Origin: an uncultured Pelagibacteraceae bacterium
GTDB taxonomy: Bacteria > Pseudomonadota > Alphaproteobacteria > Pelagibacterales > Pelagibacteraceae
DNA length: 20,303 bases
Assembly (NCBI GenBank): GCA_902519635.1
Contig: CABYKW010000009.1
Coordinates: 1 to 20,303 of the forward strand
Direction: 5' to 3'
Part shown: one piece after another, positions 7,601-16,739 of the stretch
How the letters are laid out: each line of letters begins with the position of its first letter
Numbering within the stretch: the stretch's first letter is position 1
Notes under the pieces: generated by a model
What the model saw: only the letters and a program-made list of their open reading frames with translations
The model's database searches: none
Told to the model about the DNA's origin: nothing
Position numbers and translations under genes: made by a program

Positions 7601-8730
7601 TATAAAAATTTATTTAATGACAAACTCGCTAATTCTGAAGAGGAACCTTTGTTTTTGAGTGTATTTAAAATATTTTGAACTTTATCTACTTGGTTTTTGA
7701 TTTTATTTGGATCTTCTAAAAAGTCACTTACATGTTTAAAAATATTTTTAGAATTGCAATTAGATTGAAGCAACTCTGGTATAATTTCTTCATTTGCGGC
7801 AAAATTTATAATATTCGCATATTTTGTTTTAACAAGACTTTTTACTATTAAAAAATTTATAAAACCCATCTTATAAAGAATAATCGAAGGTATCTTAGCA
7901 TTTGAAATTTCCAAAGAGACAGTCCCAGATTTAGCCACTGCAAATATAGATTTTTGTAAAATATGAGATTTAATTTTATCGTCGCTTACTATATCACAAT
8001 TAGGTAAACTGCTTCGATCGATATATGATTGAATTAATTGAGAATATTGTTTTGTTGAATGAAAAACATAAGTCATGTCGCTATACTTCTCATTCATTAA
8101 CCTTATAAAATCTAATAGAATTGGCATTAATACAATAATCTCTGATTTACGACTTCCAGCAAATACTGAAATTAGAGCTTTATTTTTTCCTATTACTTGA
8201 TTGATATCAATTTTACTTCGTTCTTTATTTTGTAGCAAAGGATGTCCAACAAATTCACAACTCATATTTTCCTTTTCAAAATATTTTTTTTCAAAATTAA
8301 ATAACAACAAAATATGATCTATGAAATTTTTAATCTTTTTTACTCTTCCTTCTCTCCAAACCCAAACCTGTGGAGCTACATAATGAACGGTCTTAATTTT
8401 TGAATTTATTTTCTTTACTTTTTCAGCTACTCTCAAAGTAAAATCAGGGCTATCAACCGTGAATAATACATCAGGATTATAATCTATTATAGCTTTTACA
8501 GTTTCATCAATTTTTCTTTTGATTTTAAATATATTTAAAATTACGTTTGTAAAGCCTAAGTAAGTAATTTCTTTTAAATTAAAGATTGATTTAATACCTA
8601 GAGATTGAAGATTTTCTCCCCCAACAGATAAATATTCTATATTTTGATTTATCTTTTTTAAATCAATTATTACCTTAGAGGCTAATTTATCTCCAGATGC
8701 TTCTCCTGTTAGTATAAATAATCTTTTCAC
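7600..8730 (-). CDS. lpxB: Lipid A disaccharide synthase (LpxB)
   Basis: LpxB condenses UDP-2,3-diacylglucosamine with lipid X to form the tetra-acylated disaccharide of lipid A at the inner face of the cytoplasmic membrane. The 376-residue GT19 glycosyltransferase shows the N-terminal GEASGD (9-14), VDSPDF (92-97), HYVAPQVWVWREGR (116-129), GHPLL (162-166), AGSRKSE (191-197) and the sugar-nucleotide region AVAKSGTVSLE (264-274). The start is GTG, inside a four-base GTGA overlap with the stop of the PQQ dehydrogenase gene, so initiation is probably by termination-reinitiation. In most alphaproteobacteria lpxI directly precedes lpxB; here the dehydrogenase gene separates them. Confidence 0.97.
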   Translation of the reverse strand: MKRLFILTGEASGDKLASKVIIDLKKINQNIEYLSVGGENLQSLGIKSIFNLKEITYLGFTNVILNIFKIKRKIDETVKAIIDYNPDVLFTVDSPDFTLRVAEKVKKINSKIKTVHYVAPQVWVWREGRVKKIKNFIDHILLLFNFEKKYFEKENMSCEFVGHPLLQNKERSKIDINQVIGKNKALISVFAGSRKSEIIVLMPILLDFIRLMNEKYSDMTYVFHSTKQYSQLIQSYIDRSSLPNCDIVSDDKIKSHILQKSIFAVAKSGTVSLEISNAKIPSIILYKMGFINFLIVKSLVKTKYANIINFAANEEIIPELLQSNCNSKNIFKHVSDFLEDPNKIKNQVDKVQNILNTLKNKGSSSELASLSLNKFL

Positions 8731-9794
8731 TTATACATTCTCCAAAGACTACCATTATCTGATAACATAAAAAGATCTCCTGTTTCTTGGTGTATTTTTA
8801 TATCCCGTATTCTCCCTATTTTTCCTTTAAAAATAATTTCTTCTTCAATAAATTTATTATCCTTAAATTTAATTTTTCTCAACGACATGTCTTTTAAAGA
8901 CGTAATAAGCGCTTCTCCATTCCATTCATTAAATGTTTCACCCTTATAAATAACCATTGCACTTACTGCTATAGATGGAACCCAATATTTAATTGCTTTG
9001 GTAAAACCAGGTTTCCATTTTGGTCCTATTTTAGTTCCTGAATAGTTTGTGCCTCCCCACCCTAAAATTTTCCAACCATAGTTTTCTCCGTAATTGGCTG
9101 TACCAAACCAATCACCACCTCTTGCACCATGATTTGTCATGTATATTTTGTCATCAAAAGGAGATAAAGACATTCCTTGTGGATTCCGCACACCAATTTG
9201 GAAAATTTCTGGTTGCCATTTTTTTTTATTTTTAAATTTTGGATTATCCTTAGGAATAGAACCATCAAGATTTATTCTTATGATACTACCTGGATGTTGA
9301 GTAGGATCCTGAGCTATCATTCCTTGTCCTCTTTCACCTGCAGAAATATAAAGATGTTTTTCTTTTATAACCAATCTTGAACCAAAATGATAACCAGAGT
9401 CTATTGGGGGTTCTGCTCTAAAAATATTTTTAAATTCAATTCTTGTTTGATTAAATTCACCTTTGGCAACTGAAGTGCTTGTTTTCCAATTTCCTCTATT
9501 TTCAGAATAAGAAATATAAACTTGTTTTTCATGATACAAGACATCAAGTAATCCTCCTTGACCGTCTTCTAAAACTAAAAGATTATGATTTATCTCTGAA
9601 ATTTTTTTATCTTTATAATCTAAAATTTTTAATTTTCCTGATTTTTCAGTTAATATAATATTTTTTCTATCGATAAAAGACATGCTCCAAGGCTTATTTA
9701 ATCCATCAATTATCTTTTCTAATTTTATTTCTGAAGAATAGAGATTTAAAAATGAAAAGGCATAAAACAATACAATGATTGATAACTTTTTCAT
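8727..9794 (-). CDS. PQQ-dependent aldose sugar dehydrogenase-like protein, exported
   Basis: This is a glucose/sorbosone dehydrogenase-family beta-propeller (soluble aldose sugar dehydrogenase, YliI/Asd type), expected to oxidise a sugar aldehyde or aldose in the periplasm with PQQ and calcium. The 355-residue protein has a signal peptide (about 1-20, Lys-Lys then a hydrophobic run). Family features are GLNKPWSMSF (31-40), GQGGLLDV (78-85), GYHFGSR (134-140, His136 being the candidate catalytic base), SAGERG (151-156), GVRNPQG (201-207), NHGARGGD (221-228) and the WVPSIA block near 271-276. The ATG overlaps the lpxI stop by four bases (ATGA) and its own TGA overlaps the lpxB GTG, so it is locked into the lipid A array. 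No PQQ biosynthesis gene is in the window; whether the cell makes or scavenges PQQ is unknown. The substrate is not predictable from sequence. Confidence 0.85.
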   Translation of the reverse strand: MKKLSIIVLFYAFSFLNLYSSEIKLEKIIDGLNKPWSMSFIDRKNIILTEKSGKLKILDYKDKKISEINHNLLVLEDGQGGLLDVLYHEKQVYISYSENRGNWKTSTSVAKGEFNQTRIEFKNIFRAEPPIDSGYHFGSRLVIKEKHLYISAGERGQGMIAQDPTQHPGSIIRINLDGSIPKDNPKFKNKKKWQPEIFQIGVRNPQGMSLSPFDDKIYMTNHGARGGDWFGTANYGENYGWKILGWGGTNYSGTKIGPKWKPGFTKAIKYWVPSIAVSAMVIYKGETFNEWNGEALITSLKDMSLRKIKFKDNKFIEEEIIFKGKIGRIRDIKIHQETGDLFMLSDNGSLWRMYK

Positions 9795-10582
9795 TTTACT
9801 GTTATAAACATTTTGTTTTTATTAGCAAAACTAATACACTTTTTTCTTTCTAGAAAAACATTTTTTCTATCTTTTAATACAATTCCTTTAAGTCCCGATA
9901 ATTTACATTGTTTTAAAGTTTTTAAGCCTACAGTTGGCAGATCAATTCTTAAATCTTGTTTTTTCTTCGGAAATTTAATTAACACACCTTTGTTTTTAAA
10001 TTGATTTCTTTTGCATCTCTTAAGCATTTTTTGAGTGCCTCCTTTTCCTTCAATAGCAATAACTTTTTTATTTCTAACAACTGTTCCCTGGCTAAAAGTA
10101 TATTTGTTCAGTCGATTTAAAGTATTAATAGCTTTGCTAATATCAGCTTTATCAGCATTATTAGGTTTTATTTTTGAATAGTTTCCTTTTTTTAAAGTTA
10201 GTTCAGGATTAAATACTAAAGAACTAATCGTTGTGATCTTTTCTTTTTTTAAGATATAAATTATCTCTTTTAAAATAGCTGCATCACCTAACTTAGATTT
10301 TTTAATAATTCTTGGCATATAATAAACTCCTTTGAAATCTAGTCTCAGTTTAGAAAATTTAGGTTTTTTTACTTTTCCTGCAAATAGAACTCTTTTACAT
10401 TTATTCTCTTTTAAAATTCTTATGATTTTACCAAACTGACCTAAAGAAACAGGGTAAGAATTTCTATCTTTCTTAAAATTTTTATTTTTAGTTAAATCGA
10501 TGATTAAATACCTTTTTTTATTCTTTATTTTTTTCAAGATATGCTTTGGAAAATCAGTATCTCCAAATATTAGGCCAATCAT
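9791..10582 (-). CDS. lpxI: UDP-2,3-diacylglucosamine pyrophosphatase (LpxI, DUF1009)
   Basis: LpxI hydrolyses UDP-2,3-diacylglucosamine to lipid X and UMP, the step done by LpxH in enterobacteria. The 263-residue protein opens with GLIFGDTDFP, the start of the N-terminal domain, has LFAGKVKKP (66-74), the KLGDAAILKEI segment (97-107), a linker, and the C-terminal catalytic domain with SQGTVV (164-169), AIEGKGGTQKML (176-187) and RIDLPTVG (212-219). Asp214 in the last motif corresponds to the essential Asp of Caulobacter LpxI. The family more often reads AIEGTD at the second site; here it is AIEGKG. It starts seven bases after lpxA and overlaps the next gene by four. The protein is unusually rich in Lys, as expected from base composition. 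Confidence 0.93.
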   Translation of the reverse strand: MIGLIFGDTDFPKHILKKIKNKKRYLIIDLTKNKNFKKDRNSYPVSLGQFGKIIRILKENKCKRVLFAGKVKKPKFSKLRLDFKGVYYMPRIIKKSKLGDAAILKEIIYILKKEKITTISSLVFNPELTLKKGNYSKIKPNNADKADISKAINTLNRLNKYTFSQGTVVRNKKVIAIEGKGGTQKMLKRCKRNQFKNKGVLIKFPKKKQDLRIDLPTVGLKTLKQCKLSGLKGIVLKDRKNVFLERKKCISFANKNKMFITVK

Positions 10583-10589
10583 AATTAAC

Positions 10590-11369
10590 TTAGATCTTTG
10601 GTGAACAAATGGGTCTTTTTTTATCTTTTTCTATAAAAGTTATCACTTCATTTACAAGTTCATTGCCTTTATGTTCGCCATTAATTTTACTGAGGTTTTC
10701 GTGAAAATTCTTTGAAGCAAATATTTCTTTATAGGCTTTGCTTAATCCCATAATTTTTTGATTTTCATATTTTTTTCTTCTTAATCCAATTAAGTTTAAT
10801 CCTTCTAAATAATTTCTGTTACCAATAGATAAGCCAAACGGTATAACGTCTTTTAAAACACCGGTCATCCCACCAATCATTGCTAGTCTTCCTATTCTTG
10901 TAAATTGTTGAACTGCAGAATTTCCTCCTATAACTACTGAGTCTTCAATTGTAACGTGACCTCCTAATGGAACATTATTTGCTATAATTACATTATTACC
11001 AATTACACAATCATGGGCTACATGAGAAGAAATCATAAGTAAGCAGTTATTTCCTATAGTTGTTTTTAATCTATCTCCTGCAGTACCTGGATTTATCGTA
11101 ACATATTCTCGTATTAAATTATTTTCCCCTATTTCAATACTGCTTTTTTCACCTTTATATTTTAAATCTTGTGGCTGAGTGCCAATAGCTGCAAATGGAA
11201 AAATTCTAGTTCCTTTTCCAACTTTCGTATTGCCTTCAATGTGGACATTGGAGATCAGCTCAACATTATCATCAAGAAAAACATTTGGACCGACATAACA
11301 AAATGGACCAATTTTAACATTATTTGAAATTTTAGCCTTAGAGTCTACTACGCTGGATTTATGAATCAT
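10590..11369 (-). CDS. lpxA: UDP-N-acetylglucosamine O-acyltransferase (LpxA)
   Basis: LpxA transfers a 3-hydroxyacyl chain from acyl carrier protein to the 3-OH of UDP-GlcNAc, the first lipid A step. The 259-residue protein has a left-handed beta-helix of hexapeptide repeats (about 1-185) and a C-terminal helical part with EGLNLIGLRRKK. His119 in SSHVAHDC aligns with catalytic His125 of E. coli, and His116 with His122. Gly167 aligns with Gly173 of E. coli, the residue that sets the acyl ruler to 14 carbons, so a C14 hydroxyacyl donor is a reasonable inference. QPQDLKYKGE (65-74) matches the family loop. The ATG overlaps the fabZ stop by one base. Confidence 0.97.
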   Translation of the reverse strand: MIHKSSVVDSKAKISNNVKIGPFCYVGPNVFLDDNVELISNVHIEGNTKVGKGTRIFPFAAIGTQPQDLKYKGEKSSIEIGENNLIREYVTINPGTAGDRLKTTIGNNCLLMISSHVAHDCVIGNNVIIANNVPLGGHVTIEDSVVIGGNSAVQQFTRIGRLAMIGGMTGVLKDVIPFGLSIGNRNYLEGLNLIGLRRKKYENQKIMGLSKAYKEIFASKNFHENLSKINGEHKGNELVNEVITFIEKDKKRPICSPKI

Positions 11370-11821
11370 TATTTTCTATCTACAATTGTTGCTGACCATT
11401 CAGCATCAGCCATTTTTTTTCCTTCAACCTTTGCTATGCCTTTATACTTCCAAACTCTACCATGAGATCTAATAGCCTCGATTTCTAAGTGCAATTCGCA
11501 GTCTGGAATAACTGGACTTCTAAACCTAGCCTTATCTACGCTCATTAAATAAACTAATTTATTGGCATATTCTTTTGGATCTATACCATGAGCAGTTAAA
11601 GCAGCAGCAGCTTGGCCAAAGGCCTCAACGATTAATACACCAGGCATTACCGGTTGTCCTGGAAAATGACCTTGTACGTAAAAGCCATCTTTTTTTACAT
11701 TCATTATTGCTGTTGCAGATTTTAGTGGAATTATTTTAGTTAATCTGTCTATTAACAACATAGGCTCTCTATGAGGTAATAAGCTCTCTATCTTTTTTTT
11801 ATCTATTTCTGTTTCGCTCAT
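11369..11821 (-). CDS. fabZ: 3-hydroxyacyl-[acyl-carrier-protein] dehydratase (FabZ)
   Basis: FabZ removes water from 3-hydroxyacyl-ACP in fatty acid elongation. It competes with LpxA and LpxD for the same hydroxyacyl-ACP pool, which explains its conserved position between them. The 150-residue hotdog-fold protein carries LLPHREPMLLIDR (14-26) and the catalytic pair His52 in GHFPGQPVMPGV and Glu66 in IVEAFGQ. It starts two bases after lpxD and overlaps lpxA by one base. No anomaly is seen. Confidence 0.97.
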   Translation of the reverse strand: MSETEIDKKKIESLLPHREPMLLIDRLTKIIPLKSATAIMNVKKDGFYVQGHFPGQPVMPGVLIVEAFGQAAAALTAHGIDPKEYANKLVYLMSVDKARFRSPVIPDCELHLEIEAIRSHGRVWKYKGIAKVEGKKMADAEWSATIVDRK

Positions 11822-11823
11822 AA

Positions 11824-12789
11824 TTATTTTTTTGAATTTCTAATAAAATCCTTTAGTGGAACAGCCGGATATCCCATTACTATTTCATTATCTTCAATAT
11901 CTTTTACAACTCCACTACCTCCACCTATCTTAACATTATTACCTATAGTAAGGTGACCGGAGATACCTGCTTGACCTCCTATAGAAACATTGTTGCCAAT
12001 AGTAGAACTTCCAGCAAAACCCACTTGCCCTGCTATCATGCAGTTAGATCCAATTTTAACATTGTGTGCCACGTGAACTTGATTATCCAAGTATGAATTT
12101 TTTCCAATTTCTGTATCATCAACCGAACCTCTATCTATTGTACATCCGGATGCAATTTCAACATTATCATCAATTAAAACTCTTCCGATGTGAGGAATCT
12201 TAAGATTTTTTTCTTTTAGAGGAATAAAACCAAAACCTTTTAAACCTATTTTGCAATCATCTTGGATCACTACATTATTACCTAAAATTGAATTTTTTAA
12301 AATTACATGAGAACCAATTACACAATTACTGCCTATAATTACGTCATGTTCAATTATCGAATTGGCCCCAATAACACTATTATTACCAATTTTAACATTT
12401 TTACCAATTAAAACATTATTACCAAATTTTACACTTTTATATTTATTTTTAATTGGCAATTTTAATGATAAGTCAGGATAATCAATATCAGCCTCTGGAT
12501 ACATTTTTTTTAAAGCTTTTGCTAGTTCTAATAAAACATTTTTTACAATTATTTTTTCGACTTCTTGTGGTAAAAACTTCTCTAATTTATTTGTTGTAAT
12601 ACAAAAAGATGCTTTGGTGTTTGATGCATGAGATTTATATTTAATTGAGTCAAAAAAAGTTAAATCAAATTTTTTTGATTTTTTTAACGTATTTATATTG
12701 TTTACCTTAATATTTTTTTTTGATTTTAAATTTAAAAAAAGAGTATTAATAAAACAAGATTTTTTTTTAAAAAACACTATAGGTAACAT
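11824..12789 (-). CDS. lpxD: UDP-3-O-acylglucosamine N-acyltransferase (LpxD)
   Basis: LpxD adds the second hydroxyacyl chain, to the 2-amino group of UDP-3-O-acylglucosamine, in the third lipid A step. The 321-residue protein has an N-terminal alpha/beta uridine-binding domain (about 1-105, weakly conserved and Lys/Asn-rich) and a hexapeptide-repeat beta-helix (about 120-300). [11 protein letters not shown] (219-229) is a family signature. His242 in HVAHNVKIG aligns with catalytic His239 of E. coli, and His279 in ISGHLTIG with His276. The length is slightly below the usual 340. The start used is an ATG eight bases after skp; no Shine-Dalgarno sequence is apparent, and long A tracts in the first 60 codons make this end prone to sequencing or slippage error. 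Confidence 0.95.
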   Translation of the reverse strand: MLPIVFFKKKSCFINTLFLNLKSKKNIKVNNINTLKKSKKFDLTFFDSIKYKSHASNTKASFCITTNKLEKFLPQEVEKIIVKNVLLELAKALKKMYPEADIDYPDLSLKLPIKNKYKSVKFGNNVLIGKNVKIGNNSVIGANSIIEHDVIIGSNCVIGSHVILKNSILGNNVVIQDDCKIGLKGFGFIPLKEKNLKIPHIGRVLIDDNVEIASGCTIDRGSVDDTEIGKNSYLDNQVHVAHNVKIGSNCMIAGQVGFAGSSTIGNNVSIGGQAGISGHLTIGNNVKIGGGSGVVKDIEDNEIVMGYPAVPLKDFIRNSKK

Positions 12790-12797
12790 TAAACTAT

Positions 12798-13322
12798 TTA
12801 GTTTAATTTAATTGATTTTAGTTTACTATTAAGTCGTTTAACAATTTCTTGCGTAATATCTAAACTATCATCAGCAAGCAACATATTTTTTTTATCTAAC
12901 ACCATTCTAATATTTTTTTCTTTCATATATTCCTTTATTATTGGGTTTAAATTTTTAAGAAGTTCTGCTTTAGCTTTTGATCTTTGCTTAGAAACATTTG
13001 ACAAAAGAGAGTTCCTTTCTTTTTGAAGTGAGTCAACTTTGCTCCTTAAAGTGGTAACTTTTTTTTTATATTCTTCAGCAGATATAACTTTTTTTTGTTG
13101 AATAATTTTTTTTTCTTCTTCTTGAATAATTTTTTCCTTTTTTTGAAGTGTTTTTATTCCATTATCTAATTTATTTTTTAAAAAAGTTTGAGCTTTTTTT
13201 CCAGCATCACTTTGATTTAAAATATATTTAAAATCTAAATAGTGAGGAACTTCTGCTAACACATTTGTCTGAAAAATTAAAAATAAAATCCAGATAAATG
13301 ATATTTTTTTACAAAATTTCAT
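12798..13322 (-). CDS. skp: Periplasmic chaperone Skp/OmpH family protein
   Basis: Skp-type chaperones hold unfolded outer-membrane proteins in the periplasm and hand them to the BAM complex. The 174-residue protein has a clear signal peptide (about 1-23, ending VLA before EVPHY). The mature protein starts with the family-like [18 protein letters not shown] segment and continues with a long Lys/Glu/Gln-rich coiled-coil (about 45-130) that forms the arms of the trimer, ending in a short beta-rich region with RMVLDKKN. It sits between bamA (one base upstream) and lpxD (eight bases downstream), the standard arrangement. Sequence conservation in this family is low, so the call rests on architecture and context together. 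Confidence 0.9.
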   Translation of the reverse strand: MKFCKKISFIWILFLIFQTNVLAEVPHYLDFKYILNQSDAGKKAQTFLKNKLDNGIKTLQKKEKIIQEEEKKIIQQKKVISAEEYKKKVTTLRSKVDSLQKERNSLLSNVSKQRSKAKAELLKNLNPIIKEYMKEKNIRMVLDKKNMLLADDSLDITQEIVKRLNSKLKSIKLN

Positions 13323-13323
13323 A

Positions 13324-15558
13324 TTAAAAAGTTGTGCCTAAATTGAAATTAAAACTTTCTGTTTCATCTGAAGAATATTTTGTAATATTTTTCGATAAAA
13401 CAAAAGTCATTGGTCCTATTGGAGACATCCAGCTTGCTGCTGCACCTACAGATGATCTTAATTTGCTTGCATCATCAATATTGTCATCATAATCCACTCC
13501 CCAAACATTTCCTAAATCCATAAATAATCCCACATCTGTTTTTGTTGCCTCTGGTAATAAATTTGGCAAGTTTGCTTCGAAATTAACAGCAACTGCATAG
13601 TTACCGCCCACATGGTCTCCTCCATCTTTTGGACCAACTTTACCTTTTTTAAATCCTCTTAATTTCTTTGAAGATAAATTTCTTCTTTTACTTAATCTAA
13701 CATTATCATCACCTAATCCATGAACAGAAGTAAAATACACTTTACTTGCCCCAATAATATTTTCACCGAGAGTTTTGTATCCACTTGCAAATAAAGTGTT
13801 ACCTAAAAAGGCCTTATCTGCATAAATTGGAAAGCTTTGGTCAAATCCAATAATACTTCCTTCTGTTGGCATAAAAGCTCTATCTCGCGTATCATATGAA
13901 AAACCATAGTATGCAGAAAATTCTGTAAAATCACCTGCTTGTTTTTTTAATGAATCTGAAGCACTATCTTGTGTTTGTAAATCATCAAAAGTTAAGTTCA
14001 TACCTAATTTTGCAAATATATCTTCATACTGTTCAAATCCTGTCCCAACACTTGCTGCGATAATAGTGTTTTCATAACCTTGGTCAGGTTTATCATTTTT
14101 AGTGCTACTTGCTGAATAGTTTAAAGAATTTCCTAGAAAATCATAATTTGGATCAACATAGCTTAGTGTACCTTTAATTGATTCTTCACTAATGTCAGCA
14201 TCAAAAGAAACGGCTTTTCCTTCTCCTAACCAATTATTTTCAGTTACCATAAAAGCGAATGATCCTCCATTAGTACCAACTCCTGCTCCTGCGCTAACCT
14301 CACCTGTAGGTTTTTCTTCAACTGTAATATCAATTATTCTTAAATCCGAAGAGGAACCAGTTGAAATTGAAGAATTAACTTCTCCAAAAATTCTTCTAGC
14401 TTTAATTTCTGATATAGATTTACTTAATTTTAAATTAGTAAAAGGGTCGCCTTCATCTAATAATAGTTCACTTCTTATAACGCTTTCATTTGTAACATTG
14501 TTGCCAAGAATATTAATCCTTTCGACTAATATTTTTTCACCTTCAAATATATTAAATTTGATTGATATTGTATCTCCTTCTACAATCTCTTCAACATTGT
14601 GTTCAACAAATTGTAAGTTCTTTTTTTCAATTAATTCATCAATATCTTCTAGTAATAATTTTATTTTAAAAGGAGAATAATAACTGCCTACAATTTTTTT
14701 ATATTTTTCATTTAAAGGATAAAATAAATTTTTATCAAATACTGGGTCTGCATTTGTAACAATCTTATTTATAATATATCTTTTTCCTGCATCTATTGAG
14801 TATGTTATTTCCACTTCCTGGCTTTCAGGATTAATTTCTGCTGATTGAGAAGAGATTTGTACATCGTAATAACCTGATGATTTATAATAATTTTCTAATA
14901 ATCTTTTATCTAAATCAATTAAGCTCTGACTAAATTTTGTATTTCTAGATATGACTTTCCAAAATTTATGTTCTTCACTAGCTATTACTGCTCTCAACCT
15001 TTTCTCTCTTACCTTCTTGTCGCCAGTAAAAGTAATTTTTGAAATTCTAGTCTCCTTACCTCTATCAATCTCAAAAATTAAATCTAAATTATTCTTATCT
15101 ATTTTTCTTATTTTCGTATTTACTTTTACAAAATTAAAACCTCCACTAGCATAAATTTTTTTAATTGTTTCAACATCTTTTGTTAATCTGTTTTCAATAA
15201 ATGAGTCTTTTTGTTTTAGACTTATCAATTCAAAAATTCTTTCTCTATATCTTTTGCTATCTTCGCCTAGTATAACAAGTTCATTTATAACTGGATATTC
15301 TTTTACCTGTACAGATAAAATACCATTTGATAATTCAATTTTAACATCTTCAAAAAAATTAGTAGAATACAAATTCGTTAATATTTTATTTAAATCTTCC
15401 TCTGAATAGTCTCTATTAATATTAATATCTCCATATATTTGGATAGTCTCTTTACTTACCCTTTTATTGCCTGAGATTTCCACTTTATTAATAATTTCGC
15501 CCTGTAAAAAGACGTGATAAAAATAAGATAAAAAGAAAACTATAAATAATTTACGCAT
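13324..15558 (-). CDS. bamA: Outer membrane protein assembly factor BamA (Omp85)
   Basis: BamA is the central barrel of the BAM complex that folds and inserts outer-membrane beta-barrel proteins. The 744-residue precursor has a signal peptide (about 1-20), a POTRA region starting at VEISGNKRVSKETI and running to about 415 (five domains by length), and a C-terminal barrel of about 330 residues opening near GEVSAGAGVGTNGG. The L6 lid motif Leu-Arg-Gly-Phe is at 633-636, and the protein ends in Phe (FNLGTTF), the usual outer-membrane sorting signal. Its ATG lies inside the end of dxr (8-base overlap). In most alphaproteobacteria the protease gene rseP lies between dxr and bamA; it is missing here. 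Confidence 0.97.
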   Translation of the reverse strand: MRKLFIVFFLSYFYHVFLQGEIINKVEISGNKRVSKETIQIYGDININRDYSEEDLNKILTNLYSTNFFEDVKIELSNGILSVQVKEYPVINELVILGEDSKRYRERIFELISLKQKDSFIENRLTKDVETIKKIYASGGFNFVKVNTKIRKIDKNNLDLIFEIDRGKETRISKITFTGDKKVREKRLRAVIASEEHKFWKVISRNTKFSQSLIDLDKRLLENYYKSSGYYDVQISSQSAEINPESQEVEITYSIDAGKRYIINKIVTNADPVFDKNLFYPLNEKYKKIVGSYYSPFKIKLLLEDIDELIEKKNLQFVEHNVEEIVEGDTISIKFNIFEGEKILVERINILGNNVTNESVIRSELLLDEGDPFTNLKLSKSISEIKARRIFGEVNSSISTGSSSDLRIIDITVEEKPTGEVSAGAGVGTNGGSFAFMVTENNWLGEGKAVSFDADISEESIKGTLSYVDPNYDFLGNSLNYSASSTKNDKPDQGYENTIIAASVGTGFEQYEDIFAKLGMNLTFDDLQTQDSASDSLKKQAGDFTEFSAYYGFSYDTRDRAFMPTEGSIIGFDQSFPIYADKAFLGNTLFASGYKTLGENIIGASKVYFTSVHGLGDDNVRLSKRRNLSSKKLRGFKKGKVGPKDGGDHVGGNYAVAVNFEANLPNLLPEATKTDVGLFMDLGNVWGVDYDDNIDDASKLRSSVGAAASWMSPIGPMTFVLSKNITKYSSDETESFNFNLGTTF

Positions 15559-16738
15559 TTTTTTTAGTTAATATTTTTTTATAAACAACTCTCCTTGACC
15601 ATTGATCTACCTGCATTATTTGACTTATACTTTTAGGCTCTTTTATAGCATATTTCTTATAATTTCTATCGTTCAGTACCTGCAATATATAGTTATAAAA
15701 GGAAGTAAAATGTATTTTTTTAAGAATATATTGATCAACTAATATTTCATTAACTGCATTTATTATAATTGGGGAAGAATAATGCTCATTTAGCCTAGAT
15801 TTAAGATTTATAATTGGAAATCTTTTTTTATCTACTTTTAAAAAATTTAAACTTTGAAAAAAAATTGATTTTTTAGAGTTCGATTTAGGTTTTAAAAAAT
15901 CATCAATATCTAACTTATTATCAAAAATAGCATTAGCCAAAGGAATAAGCATGGAAGTTTCATGATAAATAAATTTATACAAACCATTTTTAAATTCAAT
16001 AATTGCATGAATTAAAGATTCAGGGTGTATAACAACTTCAAACTTATTGATATCAATTTCAAAAAGTTTATGGGCTTCAATAACTTCAAGAATTTTGTTC
16101 ATTAAAGTTGCTGAATCAATTGAGATTTTTTTTCCCATCTTCCATTTGGGATGTTTTATAGCTTGACGAGGTTTAACATATTTTAATTTAGAAATATTAA
16201 AATTTAAAAAAGGACCTCCTGAAGCTGTAAGATAAACTTTTTTGATATCATTTATCTTTTGATTTTTTAATAATTGCATGATTGAAAAATGTTCTGAGTC
16301 TACAGGAATAATCTTAGTATTGTGTTTTGAAGCAGTTTTTTTTAATAAGTTCCATCCGCAAATAACAGACTCTTTGTTAGCAATTAAAATTTTTTTACTT
16401 ATTTTAGTTAATTCAACTGTTGGTTTTAAGCCAGCAATCCCAGGAATTGCAGCAATTGTTATATCAGACTTTTTAAAATAATTCTTTTTTATATCAATAT
16501 CTTGAATTATTTTAATTTTTTTATTCCTAAATTTTCTCTTAACTTTTTTAAAGACTTTTAGGTCATTAATAATAAATATCTCAGGTTTAAATTGATTAAT
16601 TTGTTTGCAAATTAGTTTAAAATTTTTATTTGCTGCTAAAATATAAATTTTAAATAATTTATTTTTTTTTTTAAATATCATTAATGAGCTCAAGCCAATT
16701 GATCCTGTAGAACCTAAAATAGAGACATTTTTTTTCAT
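15551..16738 (-). CDS. dxr: 1-deoxy-D-xylulose 5-phosphate reductoisomerase (Dxr/IspC)
   Basis: Dxr converts DXP to 2-C-methyl-D-erythritol 4-phosphate with NADPH, the committed step of the MEP isoprenoid pathway that feeds UppS next door. I start it at the ATG at 16738, giving 395 residues beginning MKKNVSILGSTGSIG; a TTG at 16750 in frame would add four residues and overlap cdsA by 11 bases, and is less likely. Visible motifs are the NADPH loop GSTGSIG (9-15), ANKES (120-124), PVDSEHF (145-151, metal ligands Asp147 and Glu149), TASGGPF (171-177), HPKWKMG (196-202) with SATLMNK (209-215), and Glu218 in the following helix. The C-terminal helical domain is present. It follows cdsA by one base and overlaps bamA by eight. 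The N-terminal half is very Lys/Ile-rich, with long A tracts. Confidence 0.96.
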   Translation of the reverse strand: MKKNVSILGSTGSIGLSSLMIFKKKNKLFKIYILAANKNFKLICKQINQFKPEIFIINDLKVFKKVKRKFRNKKIKIIQDIDIKKNYFKKSDITIAAIPGIAGLKPTVELTKISKKILIANKESVICGWNLLKKTASKHNTKIIPVDSEHFSIMQLLKNQKINDIKKVYLTASGGPFLNFNISKLKYVKPRQAIKHPKWKMGKKISIDSATLMNKILEVIEAHKLFEIDINKFEVVIHPESLIHAIIEFKNGLYKFIYHETSMLIPLANAIFDNKLDIDDFLKPKSNSKKSIFFQSLNFLKVDKKRFPIINLKSRLNEHYSSPIIINAVNEILVDQYILKKIHFTSFYNYILQVLNDRNYKKYAIKEPKSISQIMQVDQWSRRVVYKKILTKKNA

Positions 16739-16739
16739 A

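Noticed and set aside
14192..14680. 162-codon open frame on the plus strand within bamA
   Set aside because: Shadow of the bamA coding frame; Ser/Leu/Pro-rich antisense translation with no recognisable features.
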